A stretch of 64,000 nt of DNA from Cheilinus undulatus (Eukaryota > Chordata > Actinopteri > Labriformes > Labridae): positions 793,738-857,737 of the forward strand of contig NC_054880.1 in NCBI RefSeq assembly GCF_018320785.1. The letters run 5' to 3'. Position numbers and translations under genes: made by a program. The stretch's first letter is position 1, and every line of letters begins with the position of its first letter. The notes below the pieces were generated by a model, which made no database searches, was not told the origin of the DNA, and worked only from the letters and a program-made list of their open reading frames with translations. Of this stretch, positions 11,638 through 24,731 are shown piece after piece.

Positions 11638-14600
11638 ATGTTCATGTTCTCTTTACATGTTCATGTTCTCTTTACATGTTCATGTTCTCTATACATGTTC
11701 ATGTTCTCTATACATGTTCATGTTCTCCATACATGTTCATGTTCTCCATACATGTTCATGTTCTCTATACATGTTCATGTTCTCTATACATGTTCATGTT
11801 CTCTATACATGTTCATGTTCTCCATACATGTTCATGTTCTCTATACATGTTCATGTTCTCTTTACATGTTCATGTTCTCCATACATGTTCATGTTCTCTT
11901 TACATGTTCATGTTCTCTATACATGTTCATGTTCTCTTTACATGTTCATGTTCTCCATACATGTTCATGTTCTCTATACATGTTCATGTTCTCTGTACAT
12001 GTTCATGTTCTCTTTACATGTTCATGTTCCCTATACATGTTCATGTTCTCTTTACATGTTCATGTTCTCCATACATGTTCATGTTCTCTGTACATGTTCA
12101 TGTTCTCTTTACATGTTCATGTTCTCTTTACATGTTCATGTTCTCTATACATGTTCATGTTCTCTTTACATGTTCATGTTATCCATACATGTTCATGTTC
12201 TCTTTACATGTTCATGTTCTCTATACATGTTCATGTTCTCTTCACATGTTCATGTTCTCCATACATGTTCATGTTCTCTATACATGTTCATGTTCTCTGT
12301 ACATGTTCATGTTCTCTTTACATGTTCATGTTCTCTTTACATGTTCATGTTCTCTATACATGTTCATGTTCTCTTTACATGTTCATGTTCTCCATACATG
12401 TTCATGTTCTCTATACATGTTCATGTTCTCTTTACATGTTCATGTTCTCCATACATGTTCATGTTCTCTATACATGTTCATGTTCTCTTTACATGTTCAT
12501 GTTCTCCATACATGTTCATGTTCTCTATACATGTTCATGTTCTCTGTACATGTTCATGTTCTCTTTACATGTTCATGTTCTCCATACATGTTCATGTTCT
12601 CTATACATGTTCATGTTCTCCGTACATGTTCATGTTCTCCATACATGTTCATGTTCTCTATACATGTTCATGTTCTCTATACATGTTCATGTTCTCTGTA
12701 CATGTTCATGTTCTCTATACATGTTCATGTTATCCATACATGTTCATGTTCTCTATACATGTTCATGTTCTCTATACATGTTCATGTTCTTTATACATGT
12801 TCATGTTCTCTATACATGTTCATGTTCTCTATACATGTTCATGTTCTTTATACATGTTCATGTTCTCTGTACATGTTCATGTTCTCTATACATGTTCATG
12901 TTCTCTTTACATGTTCATGTTCTCTATACATGTTCATGTTCTCTGTACATGTTCATGTTCTCTTTACATGTTCATGTTATCCATACATGTTCATGTTCTC
13001 TATACATGTTCATGTTCTCTTTACATGTTCATGTTCTCTATACATGTTCATGTTCTCTTTACATGTTCATGTTCTCTATACATGTTCATGTTCTCTGTAC
13101 ATGTTCATGTTCTCTTTACATGTTCATGTTCTCTTTACATGTTCATGTTCTCTATACATGTTCATGTTCTCTGTACATGTTCATGTTCTCTTTACATGTT
13201 CATGTTCTCTTTACATGTTCATGTTCTCTATACATGTTCATGTTCTCTTTACATGTTCATGTTATCCATACATGTTCATGTTCTCTATACATGTTCATGT
13301 TCTCTTTACATGTTCATGTTCTCTATACATGTTCATGTTCTCTTTACATGTTCATGTTCTCTATACATGTTCATGTTCTCTTCACATGTTCATGTTCTCC
13401 ATACATGTTCATGTTCTCTATACATGTTCATGTTCTCTGTTCATGTTCATGTTCTCTTTACATGTTCATGTTCTCTTTACATGTTCATGTTCTCTTTACA
13501 TGTTCATGTTCTCCATACATGTTCATGTTCTCCATACATGTTCATGTTCTCTATACATGTTCATGTTCTCTTTACATGTTCATGTTCTCCATACATGTTC
13601 ATGTTCTCTTTACATGTTCATGTTCTCTGTACATGTTCATGTTCTCTTTACATGTTCATGTTCTCTTTACATGTTCATGTTCTCTATACATGTTCATGTT
13701 CTCTGTACATGTTCATCTTCTCTTTACATGTTCATGTTCTCCATACATGTTCATGTTCTCTATACATGTTCATGTTCTCCGTACATGTTCATGTTCTCCA
13801 TACATGTTCATGTTCTCTATACATGTTCATGTTCTCTATACATGTTCATGTTCTCTGTACATGTTCATGTTCTCTATACATGTTCATGTTCTCTATACAT
13901 GTTCATGTTCTCTTTACATGTTCATGTTCTCCATACATGTTTATGTTCTCTATACATGTTCATGTTCTCTGTACATGTTCATCTTCTCTTTACATGTTCA
14001 TGTTCTCCATACATGTTCATGTTCTCTATACATGTTCATGTTCTCCGTACATGTTCATGTTCTCCATACATGTTCATGTTCTCTATACATGTTCATGTTC
14101 TCTATACATGTTCATGTTCTCTGTACATGTTCATGTTCTCTATACATGTTCATGTTCTCTATACATGTTCATGTTCTCTTTACATGTTCATGTTCTCCAT
14201 ACATGTTTATGTTCTCTATACATGTTCATGTTCTCTATACATGTTCATGTTCTCTATACATGTTCATGTTCTCTTTACATGTTCATGTTCTCCATACATG
14301 TTCATGTTCTCTATACATGTTCATGTTCTCTGTACATGTTCATGTTCTCTTTACATGTTCATGTTCTCTATACATGTTCATGTTCTCTTTACATGTTCAT
14401 GTTCTCCATACATGTTCATGTTCTCTATACATGTTCATGTTCTCTGTACATGTTCATGTTCTCTTTACATGTTCATGTTCTCTTTACATGTTCATGTTCT
14501 CTATACATGTTCATGTTCTCTTTACATGTTCATGTTATCCATACATGTTCATGTTCTCTATACATGTTCATGTTCTCTTTACATGTTCATGTTCTCTATA

Positions 14601-17600
14601 CATGTTCATGTTCTCTTCACATGTTCATGTTCTCCATACATGTTCATGTTCTCTATACATGTTCATGTTCTCTGTACATGTTCATGTTCTCTTTACATGT
14701 TCATGTTCTCTTTACATGTTCATGTTCTCTATACATGTTCATGTTCTCTTTACATGTTCATGTTCTCTATACATGTTCATGTTCTCTTTACATGTTCATG
14801 TTCTCTATACATGTTCATGTTCTCTTTACATGTTCATGTTCTCTATACATGTTCATGTTCTCTATACATGTTCATGTTCTCTTTACATGTTCATGTTATC
14901 CATACATGTTCATGTTCTCTATACATGTTCATGTTCTCTTTACATGTTCATGTTCTCTATACATGTTCATGTTCTCTTTACATGTTCATGTTCTCTATAC
15001 ATGTTCATGTTCTCTATACATGTTCATGTTCTCTATACATGTTCATGTTCTCTTTACATGTTCATGTTCTCTATACATGTTCATGTTCTCCATACATGTT
15101 TATGTTCTCTATACATGTTCATGTTCTCCGTACATGTTCATGTTCTCCATACATGTTTATGTTCTCTATACATGTTCATGTTCTCCGTACATGTTCATGT
15201 TCTCTGTACATGTTTATGTTCTCTATACATGTTCATGTTCTCTATACATGTTCATGTTCTCTATACACGTTCATGTTCTCTATACACGTTCATGTTCTCT
15301 ATACACGTTCATGTTCTCCATACATGTTTATGTTCTCTATACATGTTCATGTTCTCCGTACATGTTCATGTTCTCTGTACATGTTCATGTTCTCTATACA
15401 TGTTCATGTTCTCTATACATGTTCATGTTCTCCATACATGTTTATGTTCTCTATACATGTTCATGTTCTCCGTACATGTTCATGTTCTCCATACATGTTT
15501 ATGTTCTCTATACATGTTCATGTTCTCCGTACATGTTCATGTTCTCTGTACATGTTCATGTTCTCTATACATGTTCATGTTCTCTATACATGTTCATGTT
15601 CTCTATACATGTTCATGTTCTCTATACACGTTCATGTTCTCTATACACGTTCATGTTCTCTATACACGTTCATGTTCTCTATACATGTTCATGTTCTCTA
15701 TACATGTTCATGTTCTCTGTACATGTTCATGTTCTCTATACATGTTCATGTTCTCTATACATGTTCATGTTCTCTATACATGTTCATGTTCTCTTTACAT
15801 GTTCATGTTCTCCATACATGTTTATGTTCTCTATACATGTTCATGTTCTCTTTACATGTTCATGTTCTCCATACATGTTTATGTTCTCTATACATGTTCA
15901 TGTTCTCTATACATGTTCATGTTCGCTTTACATGTTCATGTTCTCTTTACATGTTCATGTTCTCTATACATGTTCATGTTCTCTATACATGTTCATGTTC
16001 TCTTTACATGTTCATCTTCTCTTTACATGTTCATGTTCTCTTTACATGTCCATGTTCTCTTTACATGTTCATGTTCTCTTTACATGTTCATGTTCTCTTT
16101 ACATGTTCATGTTTTAGTCTCTATACATGTTCATGTTCTTTATACATGTTCATGTTTTAGTATCTATACATGTTCATGTTCTCTATACATGTTCATGTTC
16201 TCTTTACATGTTCATGTTCTCTTTACATGTTCATGTTCTCCATACATGTTTATGTTCTCTATACATGTTCATGTTCTCTTTACATGTTCATGTTCTCCAT
16301 ACATGTTTATGTTCTCTATACATGTTCATGTTCTCTATACATGTTCATGTTCTCTATACATGTTCATGTTCTCTTTACATGTTCATGTTCTCCATACATG
16401 TTTATGTTCTCTATACATGTTCATGTTCTCTATACATGTTCATGTTCTCTATACATGTTCATGTTCTCTATACATGTTCATGTTCGCTTTACATGTTCAT
16501 GTTCTCTTTACATGTTCATGTTCTCTATACATGTTCATGTTCTCTGTACATGTTCATGTTCTCTTTACATGTTCATGTTTTAGTCTCTTTACATGTTCAT
16601 GTTTTAGTCTCTGTACATGTTCATGTTTTAGTCTCTATACATGTTCATGTTCTCCATACATGTTCATGTTCTCTATACATGTTCATGTCCTCTATACATG
16701 TTCATGTCCTCTATACATGTTCATGTTCATGTTCTCTGTACATGTTCATGTTCTCTTTACATGTTCATGTCCTCTATACATGTTCATGTCCTCTATACAT
16801 GTTCATGTCCTCTATACATGTTCATGTTCATGTTCTCTGTACATGTTCATGTTCTCTTTACATGTTCATGTCCTCTATACATGTTCATGTTCATGTTCTC
16901 TGTACATGTTCATGTTCTCTTTACATGTTCATGTTCTCTTTACATGTTCATGTTCTCTATACATGTTCATGTTCTCTTTACATGTTCATGTTCTCTTTAC
17001 ATGTTCATGTTCTCTTTACATGTTCATGTTCTCTATACATGTTCATGTTCTCTATACATGTTCATGTTCTCTTTACATGTTCATGTTCTCTTTACATGTT
17101 CATGTTCTCTATACATGTTCATGTTCTCTTTACATGTTCATCTTCTCTTTACATGTTCATCTTCTCTTTACATGTTCATGTTCTCTTTACATGTTCATGT
17201 TCTCTTTACATGTTCATGTTCTCTATACATGTTCATGTTCTCTATACATGTTCATGTTCTCTTTACATGTTCATGTTCTCTTTACATGTTCATGTTCTCT
17301 ATACATGTTCATGTTCTCTTTACATGTTCATGTTCTCTATACATGTTCATGTTCTCTATACATGTTCATGTTCTCTGTACATGTTCATGTTTTAGTCTCT
17401 ATACATGTTCATGTTCTCTATACATGTTCATGTTCTCTTTACATGTTCATGTTCTCTATACATGTTCATGTTCTCTTTACATGTTCATGTTCTCTATACA
17501 TGTTCATGTTCTCTTTACATGTTCATGTTCTCTATACATGTTCATGTTCTCTATACATGTTCATGTTCTCTGTACATGTTCATGTTTTAGTCTCTATACA

Positions 17601-19393
17601 TGTTTATGTTCTCTATACATGTTCATGTTCTCTATACATGTTCATGTTCTCTATACATGTTCATGTTCTCTATACATTTTCATGTTCTCTGTACATGTTC
17701 ATGTTTTAGTCTCTATACATGTTCATGTTCTCTATACATGTTCATGTTCTCTATACATGTTCATGTTCTCTATACATGTTCATGTTCTCTGTACATGTTC
17801 ATGTTTTAGTCTCTATACATGTTCATGTTCTCTATACATGTTCATGTTCTCTGTACATGTTCATGTTTTAGTCTCTATACATGTTTATGTTCTCTATACA
17901 TGTTCATGTTCTCTATACATGTTCATGTTCTCTATACATGTTCATGTTCTCTATACATGTTCATGTTCTCTATACATGTTCATGTTCTCTATACATGTTC
18001 ATGTTCTCTATACATGTTCATGTTCTCTATACATGTTCATGTTCTTTATACATGTTCATGTTCTCTATACATGTTCATGTTCTTTATACATGTTCATGTT
18101 CTCTATACATGTTCATGTTCTTTATACATGTTCATGTTCTCTATACATGTTCATGTTCTCTATACATGTTCATGTTCTTTATACATGTTCATGTTCTCTA
18201 TACATGTTCATGTTCTTTATACATGTTCATGTTCTCTATACATGTTCATGTTCTCTATACATGTTCATGTTTTAGTCTCTATACATGTTCATGTTCTCTA
18301 TACATGTTCATGTTCTCCATACATGTTCATGTTCTCTATACATGTTCATGTTCTCTATACATGTTCATGTTCTCTTTACATGTTCATGTTCTCTATACAT
18401 GTTCATGTTCTCTTTACATGTTCATCTTCTCTTTACATGTTCATGTTCTCTATACATGTTCATGTTCTCTGTACATGTTCATGTTCTCTATACATGTTCA
18501 TGTTCTCCATACATGTTCATGTTCTCTGTACATGTTCATGTTTTAGTCTCTATACATGTTCATGTTCTCTATACATGTTCATGTTCTCTTTACATGTTCA
18601 TGTTCTCTATACATGTTCATGTTCTCTATACATGTTCATCTTCTCTTTACATGTTCATGTTCTCTATACATGTTCATGTTCATGTTTTAGTCTCTATACA
18701 TGTTCATGTTCTCCATACATGTTCATGTTCTCTGTACATGTTCATGTTTTAGTCTCTATACATGTTCATGTTCTCTATACATGTTCATGTTCTCCATACA
18801 TGTTCATGTTCTCTGTACATGTTCATGTTTTAGTCTCTATACATGTTCATGTTCTCTATACATGTTCATGTTTTAGTCTCTATACATGTTCATGTTCTCT
18901 ATACATGTTCATGTTTTAGTCTCTGTACATGTTCATGTTCTTTATACATGTTCATGTTCTCTATACATGTTCATGTTCTCTATACATGTTCATGTTTTAG
19001 TCTCTGTACATGTTCATGTTCTTTATACATGTTCATGTTCTCTATACATGTTCATGTTCTTTATACATGTTCATGTTTTAGTCTCTGTACATGTTCATGT
19101 TCTTTATACATGTTCATGTTTTAGTCTCTGTACATGTTCATGTTCTTTATACATGTTCATGTTTTAGTCTCTGTACATGTTCATGTTCTTTATACATGTT
19201 CATGTTTTAGTCTCTGTACATGTTCATGTTCTTTATACATGTTCATGTTTTAGTCTCTATACATGTTTATGTTCTCTATACATGTTCATGTTTTAGTCTC
19301 TGTACATGTTCATGTTCTCTTTACATGTTCATGTTCTCTATACATGTTCATGTTCTCTTTACATGTTCATGTTTTAGTCTCTATACATGTTCA
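11638..19393. repeat. Giant 19-bp minisatellite (7.75 kb)
   Basis: About 400 copies of ATGTTCATGTTCTCTATAC with variants at the CTATAC end (CTTTAC, CCATAC, CTGTAC, CCGTAC). Because 19 is not divisible by 3, each forward frame cycles through all three phases. The unit makes no stop codon, so all three forward frames stay open for kilobases; the apparent protein of about 2000 residues (MFMFS, HVHVL, TCSCS repeats) is an artefact. From about 16110 onward, units with an inserted TTTTAGT and units with a duplicated CATGTT appear. The array occupies what would be intron 1 of the class I pseudogene. Confidence 0.97.
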
Positions 19394-20030
19394 AATAAGG
19401 AAACGTGTTAGCTCAGACACGGGTCGCTGTGAGTTTCCTGTTTTTAACATGACGTCAGCAACGTCAGCCTGGCATGGTATTATCCAGGTTTTCTGGTCTG
19501 ACCCCCAGTATAACCAGCCCCCATATTTCTACTAGACCTGGTCCACCAGTTTATTTTATTTCATATTTTGACTTTTAAAACTCATTCATTTCAACTTTAT
19601 CTCGTATTTTGACATTTTAAACTCACTATTTCAATGTTGATCTCTTATTTTGACTGTTAAAAATATGATTTTGAATTTTATCTCAGTTTTTGACTGTTAA
19701 AATTCAGGGTTTGAGTATTCTATCTCATATTTTGCCCTTTAAAAACATTACACATTTAAAAACATATTTTGACTTTAAATATCATGTTTTTGCCTTTTAA
19801 ACTTCTAAGTTTGATTTTTGTCACAGATTTTGAGTTTTTAACTTTTCATGTTCACCTTTTAATCTCATAATCATTCATCATCAGTGCCAAGTTTTTTCCA
19901 CCATAATTCACTGCTGGTGAAAATGAGGCTGACCTTTTATGGTTAAATTTCGACCCTGTTATCTTTATTTATTTGTATTATTTATTTATTTAGCAGGTTA
20001 GACCAGAATCCGGCCCTGCTGTGACCGAGT
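19394..20030. mobile_element. hAT-like element fragment (TTTTGAC-rich body)
   Basis: Alternating short motifs such as ATTTTGACTTTTAAA, then GCTGGTGAAAATGAGG and a terminus-like AGAATCCGGCCCTGC, match the body and end of the dispersed elements at 21901-24723, 34069-34648 and 56565-57299. Exact ends and target duplication were not found. Confidence 0.45.
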
Positions 20031-20034
20031 CTGA

Positions 20035-20240
20035 CTCCTCTGGGTTAGAAGCTCTGGTTTCAGAGGTGAATCTGTGTGTCATCAGCGTAGAAATGAAACG
20101 TCATACTTTTCTCTAGATGGACTCCAGGGGTAGCAGAGGCATGCTAATAAAACATGACCAAGTCTGGATCCCTGAGGGACTCCACATGGAAGAGAGGCAG
20201 AGGAGGGGACTTGTGTCTTTTAGACACGTTAGTCTAAGAA
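20035..20240 (-). pseudogene. LINE reverse transcriptase fragment
   Basis: On the minus strand two reverse transcriptase signatures survive in order: C-G-V-P-Q-G-S (from about 20190 to 20165) and F-Y-A-D-D-T-Q-I (from about 20090 to 20067), the latter being the catalytic YADD box. The frame between them is interrupted and only a fragment remains. It is probably a CR1/L2/Rex-type LINE like the longer relic at 22396-23835. Confidence 0.65.
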
Positions 20241-20559
20241 CGAGGGTGAGAGTTAGAGTCTGGATCTTTAGGAGCTCAGGAAGTTTAGGAGGCGTACATC
20301 TCACTGCTCTCTGCCTGGGCTCAGACGTTTTTCTGCTTTTAAAGTTTAAACTCCACCTTTGATTCACAGATGTGTGACATCCACAGCGGTCCCTCAGGGC
20401 TTGCTGCAGTTTTGGTTCAAGATTTAAGATTTTATTTTTAAAGCTAGTGTCTTCAGAGGGCAGACGACACTCAGATACGTGGCGTTAACTTTGACCACAG
20501 AGAGCTGAGTTGTAAAATAACCGGTATTTCTCCTGGCGTGTTGGTTTCTGTTGATTCAG

Positions 20560-20850
20560 ATGTCCACGTGCTGCAGTGGAGGCACGGCTGTGTGGGGGAA
20601 AAGCAGCCAGACGGCAGCCTGAGGTTCGGCGGCGGCATGGACATGTACAGCTATGATGGAGACGACTTCCTGTCCTATGACGACGCCAACCATGTCTGCG
20701 TCGCACCGAGTATGGCGGCAGAGCCCACCAAGAGGTAGTATGATAATGTGCAGGTCAAAACCGAGTACATCAGACGCTTCCTGAGAAATGACTGCATGAA
20801 CTCTCTGAGCATGCTCCTGGAATACGGGAGAAGACAGCTAGAAAACGCCA
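20560..20850 (+). pseudogene. MHC class I alpha2 exon with in-frame stop
   Basis: This 291-nt exon has the same length and phase as alpha2 of the intact gene (42605-42895). It is flanked by acceptor TTGATTCAG and donor GTATGT. It starts [20 protein letters not shown] and keeps both alpha2 cysteines (in HGC and NDC). A TAG at 20736-20738 replaces the lysine after PTKR, and the next residue is Tyr instead of Trp; these correspond to Lys146 and Trp147, which bind the peptide C-terminus in class I molecules. A Trp in the V-W-V motif is also changed to Cys. The domain therefore cannot be made, although both splice sites look usable. Confidence 0.9.
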
Positions 20851-20917
20851 GTATGTATGAAGAAGCGTTCTGGGCAGGAATCCTGTTTTAATTGTAACGT
20901 TCTGTGTTCTCCTGCAG

Positions 20918-21745
20918 AGCCCCCTACGGTCCTCCTGTTTGCTAAGAACAACATTAAGAGGAACGTCGTTTTGACGTGCATGGCCGCCGGATTCTTCTAC
21001 AAAGACATGGACTTACAGATCAAAATGGACAGCCGGGTTCTAACCAAGGATGACGGAGTCACAACGAGCAGCGCCCTGCCAGACGTAGACGACACCTTCC
21101 TGAGGAGAGACAGCGTGGGGATCTTCAGGGACAGCGTGGGGATCTTCAGGGCCAGCATGGGGATCTTCAGGGCCAGCATGGGGATCTTCAGGGACAGCGT
21201 GGGGATCTTCAGGGCCAGCGTGGAGATCTTCAGGGACAGCGTGGGGATCTTCAGGGCCAGCGTGGAGATCTTCAGGGACAGCGTGGGGATCTTCAGGGAC
21301 AGCGTAGAGATCTTCAGGGACAGCGTGGGGATCTTCAGGGACAGCGTGGGGATCTTCAGGGACAGCGTGGGGATCTTCAGGGCCAGCGTAGAGATCTTCA
21401 GGGCCAGCGTGGGGATCTTCAGGGCCAGTGTAGGGATCTTCAGGGACAGCGTGGGGATCTTCAGGGACAGCGTGGGGATCTTCAGGGCCAGGGTACGGAT
21501 CTTCAGGGACAGCGTGGGGATCTTCAGGGCCAGCGTAAAGATTTTCAGGGACAGCGTGGGGATCTTCAGGGACAGCGTGGGGATCTTCAGGGCCAGCGTG
21601 GGGATCTTCAGGGACAGCGTGGGGATCTTCAGGGCCAGGGTAGAGATCTTCAGGGACAGCGTGGAGATCTTCAGGGACAGCGAGGGGACGTTCACTTGCC
21701 ACACGTCTCACGAAGCATCCAGCCAGGCCGCTGAAAGTACCTGGG
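20918..21745 (+). pseudogene. MHC class I alpha3 exon with expanded internal repeat
   Basis: An 828-nt exon is bounded by acceptor CTCCTGCAG and donor GTAAGA, in phase 1 at both ends. It encodes the Ig C1-type alpha3 domain. It opens EPPTVLLFAKNN, has the first Ig cysteine in VLTCMAAGF and the second in FTCHTSHEA, and ends STWG, all paralogous to the intact gene's alpha3. Between LRR and DSEGTFTC sit 27 copies of a 7-residue unit (DSVGIFR type) that occurs once in the intact gene. Without the repeat the exon would be the usual size of about 95 codons. The whole exon is free of stops. Such an insertion next to the second Ig cysteine should destroy the fold. Confidence 0.9.
21109..21675 (+). 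repeat. 21-bp coding minisatellite, 27 copies, inside alpha3
   Basis: Twenty-seven units of exactly 21 bp (GACAGCGTGGGGATCTTCAG plus G) fill 567 bp with no indel and no stop. The variants are mainly GAC/GCC at the first codon and GGG/GAG at the fourth. The reverse strand is also open in two frames. In the intact paralogue the same place reads DSIEIFR once. Confidence 0.95.
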
Positions 21746-21900
21746 GTAAGAACCTGAGCCTCATGTTTTTTTAATGATTAGTGGAGACACACAGCAGAGA
21801 CTACGAGGGCAAAAATGCTGAGGACAGTAGCAGCTACCAATGACCACAGGGGGGAGCCGCTGTGCTGGGCATTTTATTCCAACAGCAGCAGAATCTAGAT

Positions 21901-24723
21901 CAGGGTGTCAGTCACAGAGGGGGCCAGATTCTGGATTCAGGTCTAACCTGAGAGCCTAACAGGGTCCACATTAAACCAAACTGTTAACCTCAACAGTAAT
22001 AAATGGTGGAAAAACACTGATGATAAATGATTCTGAGATTTAAAACGTCAAAATGATCAGTTACAAGGCATAAAGTCTGAAATAAAAATTCAAACTTATT
22101 AGTTTAAAAGGTCAAAACACAAAATATGATGTTACAATAATGATTTTAAAAGGCAAGTATATTTTTAAAAAGTCACAATCATGTTTTAATGCAAAAATAG
22201 GACTTAAATTTTAAAATGGTGCAACTAAAAATTCAAAATATGAGATAATGGTCGAAATAATAAATTGAAAAGGTCAAAATATGAGATAAAAAGTCAAAAG
22301 AATAAATTTACAAAGTCAAAATTAAAAATTGATAAAGCCAAAATTTTAAGTTGAAAAAGTTAAAATACGAGATAAAAAGTTGAAATAATAAATGTAAAAT
22401 CCAATCCACTTTATTTATATAGCACATTTTAAAAACATTCACGTTTACCAAAGTGCTGCACGGTAAAATCAAAGACGTCACAAACACTGCTAAAATTAAA
22501 ACAACAACAACAACAACAAGAGGAAAGGCATAAAAGCAAGCAAGAACAACATAAAACATTAAAAAAGAAATAAAAACACATAAAACAAATAAAAGCCATA
22601 GAAACACAGGGGTTAGGACCAAAATGCCATAAAGGACAGAGATCACACAACTCTCCTGCTGAGTTAAAAGCCAAAGAGTAAAAATGAGTTTTAAGCCGTG
22701 GTTTAAAGGTCGGTAGGGTGGGGATGTTTTTATTTCCAGGGGCCGTTTGTTCCACATTTTGGGAGCCACTGCAGAGAAGGCTGGATCGCCTCGCGTTTTA
22801 ATCGGGTCTTTGGGGCGACGAGCTGAAGCCGATCAGCAGACCTCGAGGACCGGGAGGGGCTATAAACATTTAAAAGGTCAGAGGTATACTGGGGTGCTGA
22901 TCCGTTTAAAGATTGAAAAACAATAAAATGTTAAGATAAATTCTAAAATGAACGGGAAGCCAGTGGAGGGACGCCAGGATCAGGGTGATGTGGTCATGTT
23001 TTCATGTACCTGTTAAAAGATGAGCAGCAGCATTTTGGACTAACTGTAAACGTAAAAGCCTGATTAACACCAACGTAGAGAGCGTTACAGTAGTCCAACC
23101 GTGTAGAGATAAAAGCATGAGTTACTCGCTCAGAGTCGGTAAAAGATAAAACCCATTTAATCTTGGATAAAAGTCTCAGATGATAAAAACTGGATTTAAC
23201 AACTGAATTTATTTGTTGATCCAATTTAAAATCACTGTCAACTTTCACACCAAGATTTAAAACTGTGGGTTTAAAATAAGGTAAAAGAGGGTCCAGGTCC
23301 CTGAGAGGATCTTCCTGGGCTCCACTTGGGCCAAAAATGATCAGTTCAGTTTTATTTTCGTTAAAATTTAAAAAGCTTGGGGCCTTTCAGTCTCTAATGT
23401 CTTTAAAACAGTCCAGCAGACGTTTAAGAGAGCTGCCATCATTTTTGTCTATTGGCAGGTAGATCTGAGTGTCGTCTGCATACAGATGGTAGGAAATGCC
23501 ATGCTTTTTAAAAATAGGCCAAGAGGGAGGAGGCAGAGGGAGAAAAGGATGGGACCAAGAATAGAACCCTGGGGAACTCCACAGGTTAGGGGGGGACAGG
23601 AAGAGACACAGACACCAGTTTTAACTCTAAAACACCTCTCAGACAAGTAGGACCTGAACCAGTTAAGAGCTGTACCTGTAAAACCAACACAGTGTTGGAG
23701 GCCAGCAATGAGAGTTGTGTGATCGACTGTGTCAAAAGCTGCTGTTAGATCTAAAAGCATTAAAAGAGCTGAGTCAGCAGAGTCAGTAGTCAATAAAAGA
23801 TCATTAAAAACCCTTAAAAGTGCCACTCAGTGCTGGGAAATGCCTAGAAGTTTAAAGTGTGAAATAAAAGCCCAAATAATCACTTAAAGTTATAATTGTG
23901 TGATGCAAAATTGAAAATATGAAATGAAAACAAATTCATTTCCTTTCCCACATTTCTTTTTGTCTCGTTTTTTCAGTCTTTACTTTTTCACATATTTTGA
24001 TTAAGGATATTTGATATCAAGGTTATGTTTTTATTTTTCTACTGGAGGAAATCTAACCTGACAGGCCAGATGGATGTGTTTCACACATGCATCTGGGAAA
24101 GCTTCAATAGGAAACATTTGAGAAAAGGTAGAGGATTTGAAAAAACTCAGAGTGTGATTGGATGAATGTTCTGTCACATCTCTACAGGCCAATCAGAGCA
24201 ACAAAACATGTGACGTAGTAGCTATCCAGCTGCGGCTACTAAGGAATAACGTGAAACCTGGCGACTACAGACATGTCAGTACTCGACTTTTGTGGTTTTT
24301 GAAAAGAAAACAACTCACTGCTGTTCTTTGTTCTTCTTTTAACGGAGAAATGTCATCAAGTTCTGATAAAACTGGTGCTTTAGCAGCATCCACGCTAATC
24401 TCTTCCTCCAATACTGCACCAGCTCTTGCTGCTGCTTGTTTACGTCACGACTCTGCTGCGCCTAAAAGTACTGCCCCTCGTCACTGATTGGTCCTGTCAC
24501 TTTCTAACCGGGCCCAAACGTTTCAGATGGGAGCTTAACAAGATGGATTCACCAGTGAAAAACAAGGAAACGGGCGGGTCCATCTGCTTTGCAAGGTTAG
24601 AGGAAATCTGCAGACCTCGTATTTTTGGCTCAGTTATAATAATAATATGATTTGATCTCGTGGGCCGAGTGTAACTGTGTCATGGGCCGGTTTGGCCCCT
24701 GGACCTTGAGTTTGACACCCCTG
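21901..24723. mobile_element. hAT-type element with 8-bp TSD, split by a LINE
   Basis: The termini are CAGGGTGTCAGTC on the left and TTTGACACCCCTG on the right, forming short inverted repeats of the CAGGGGTGTCA type. They are flanked by identical 8-bp direct repeats ATCTAGAT at 21893-21900 and 24724-24731. An 8-bp duplication and CAGNG ends are characteristic of hAT transposons. The body is AT-rich with repeated GTCAAAAT motifs and no transposase. A LINE relic is inserted at 22396-23835, so the element was originally about 1.4 kb. Confidence 0.8.
22396..23835 (-). pseudogene. Degraded LINE reverse transcriptase (CR1/L2/Rex-type)
   Basis: Reading the minus strand, the reverse transcriptase palm appears first (LTAAFDTVDHTTLI, then CGVPQGSILGPILFS; about 23790-23530). 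Next comes the C-terminal region (SSFYHLRLLSKIK, then STRLDYCNALYVG; about 23210-23070). Last is the tail motif APKMWNKRPLEIKT (about 22765-22725). Frameshifts separate the blocks and the YADD box reads only partly. The 3' end carries the CTATATAAATAAAG-type tail and an AAC microsatellite. The copy is 5'-truncated and dead. It sits inside the hAT-type element and is therefore younger than it. Confidence 0.85.
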
Positions 24724-24731
24724 ATCTAGAT

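Noticed and set aside
11638-17709. Open frame of about 2000 codons
   Set aside because: It lies wholly inside the 19-bp array, and all three forward frames are open because the unit lacks stop codons. No splice, start or domain evidence.
20997-21711. Minus-strand frames across the alpha3 repeat
   Set aside because: Opposite-strand shadows of the 21-bp coding repeat in the class I pseudogene.
22429-22755. Cysteine-rich minus-strand frame
   Set aside because: Shadow frame in the LINE 3' tail and AAC microsatellite.
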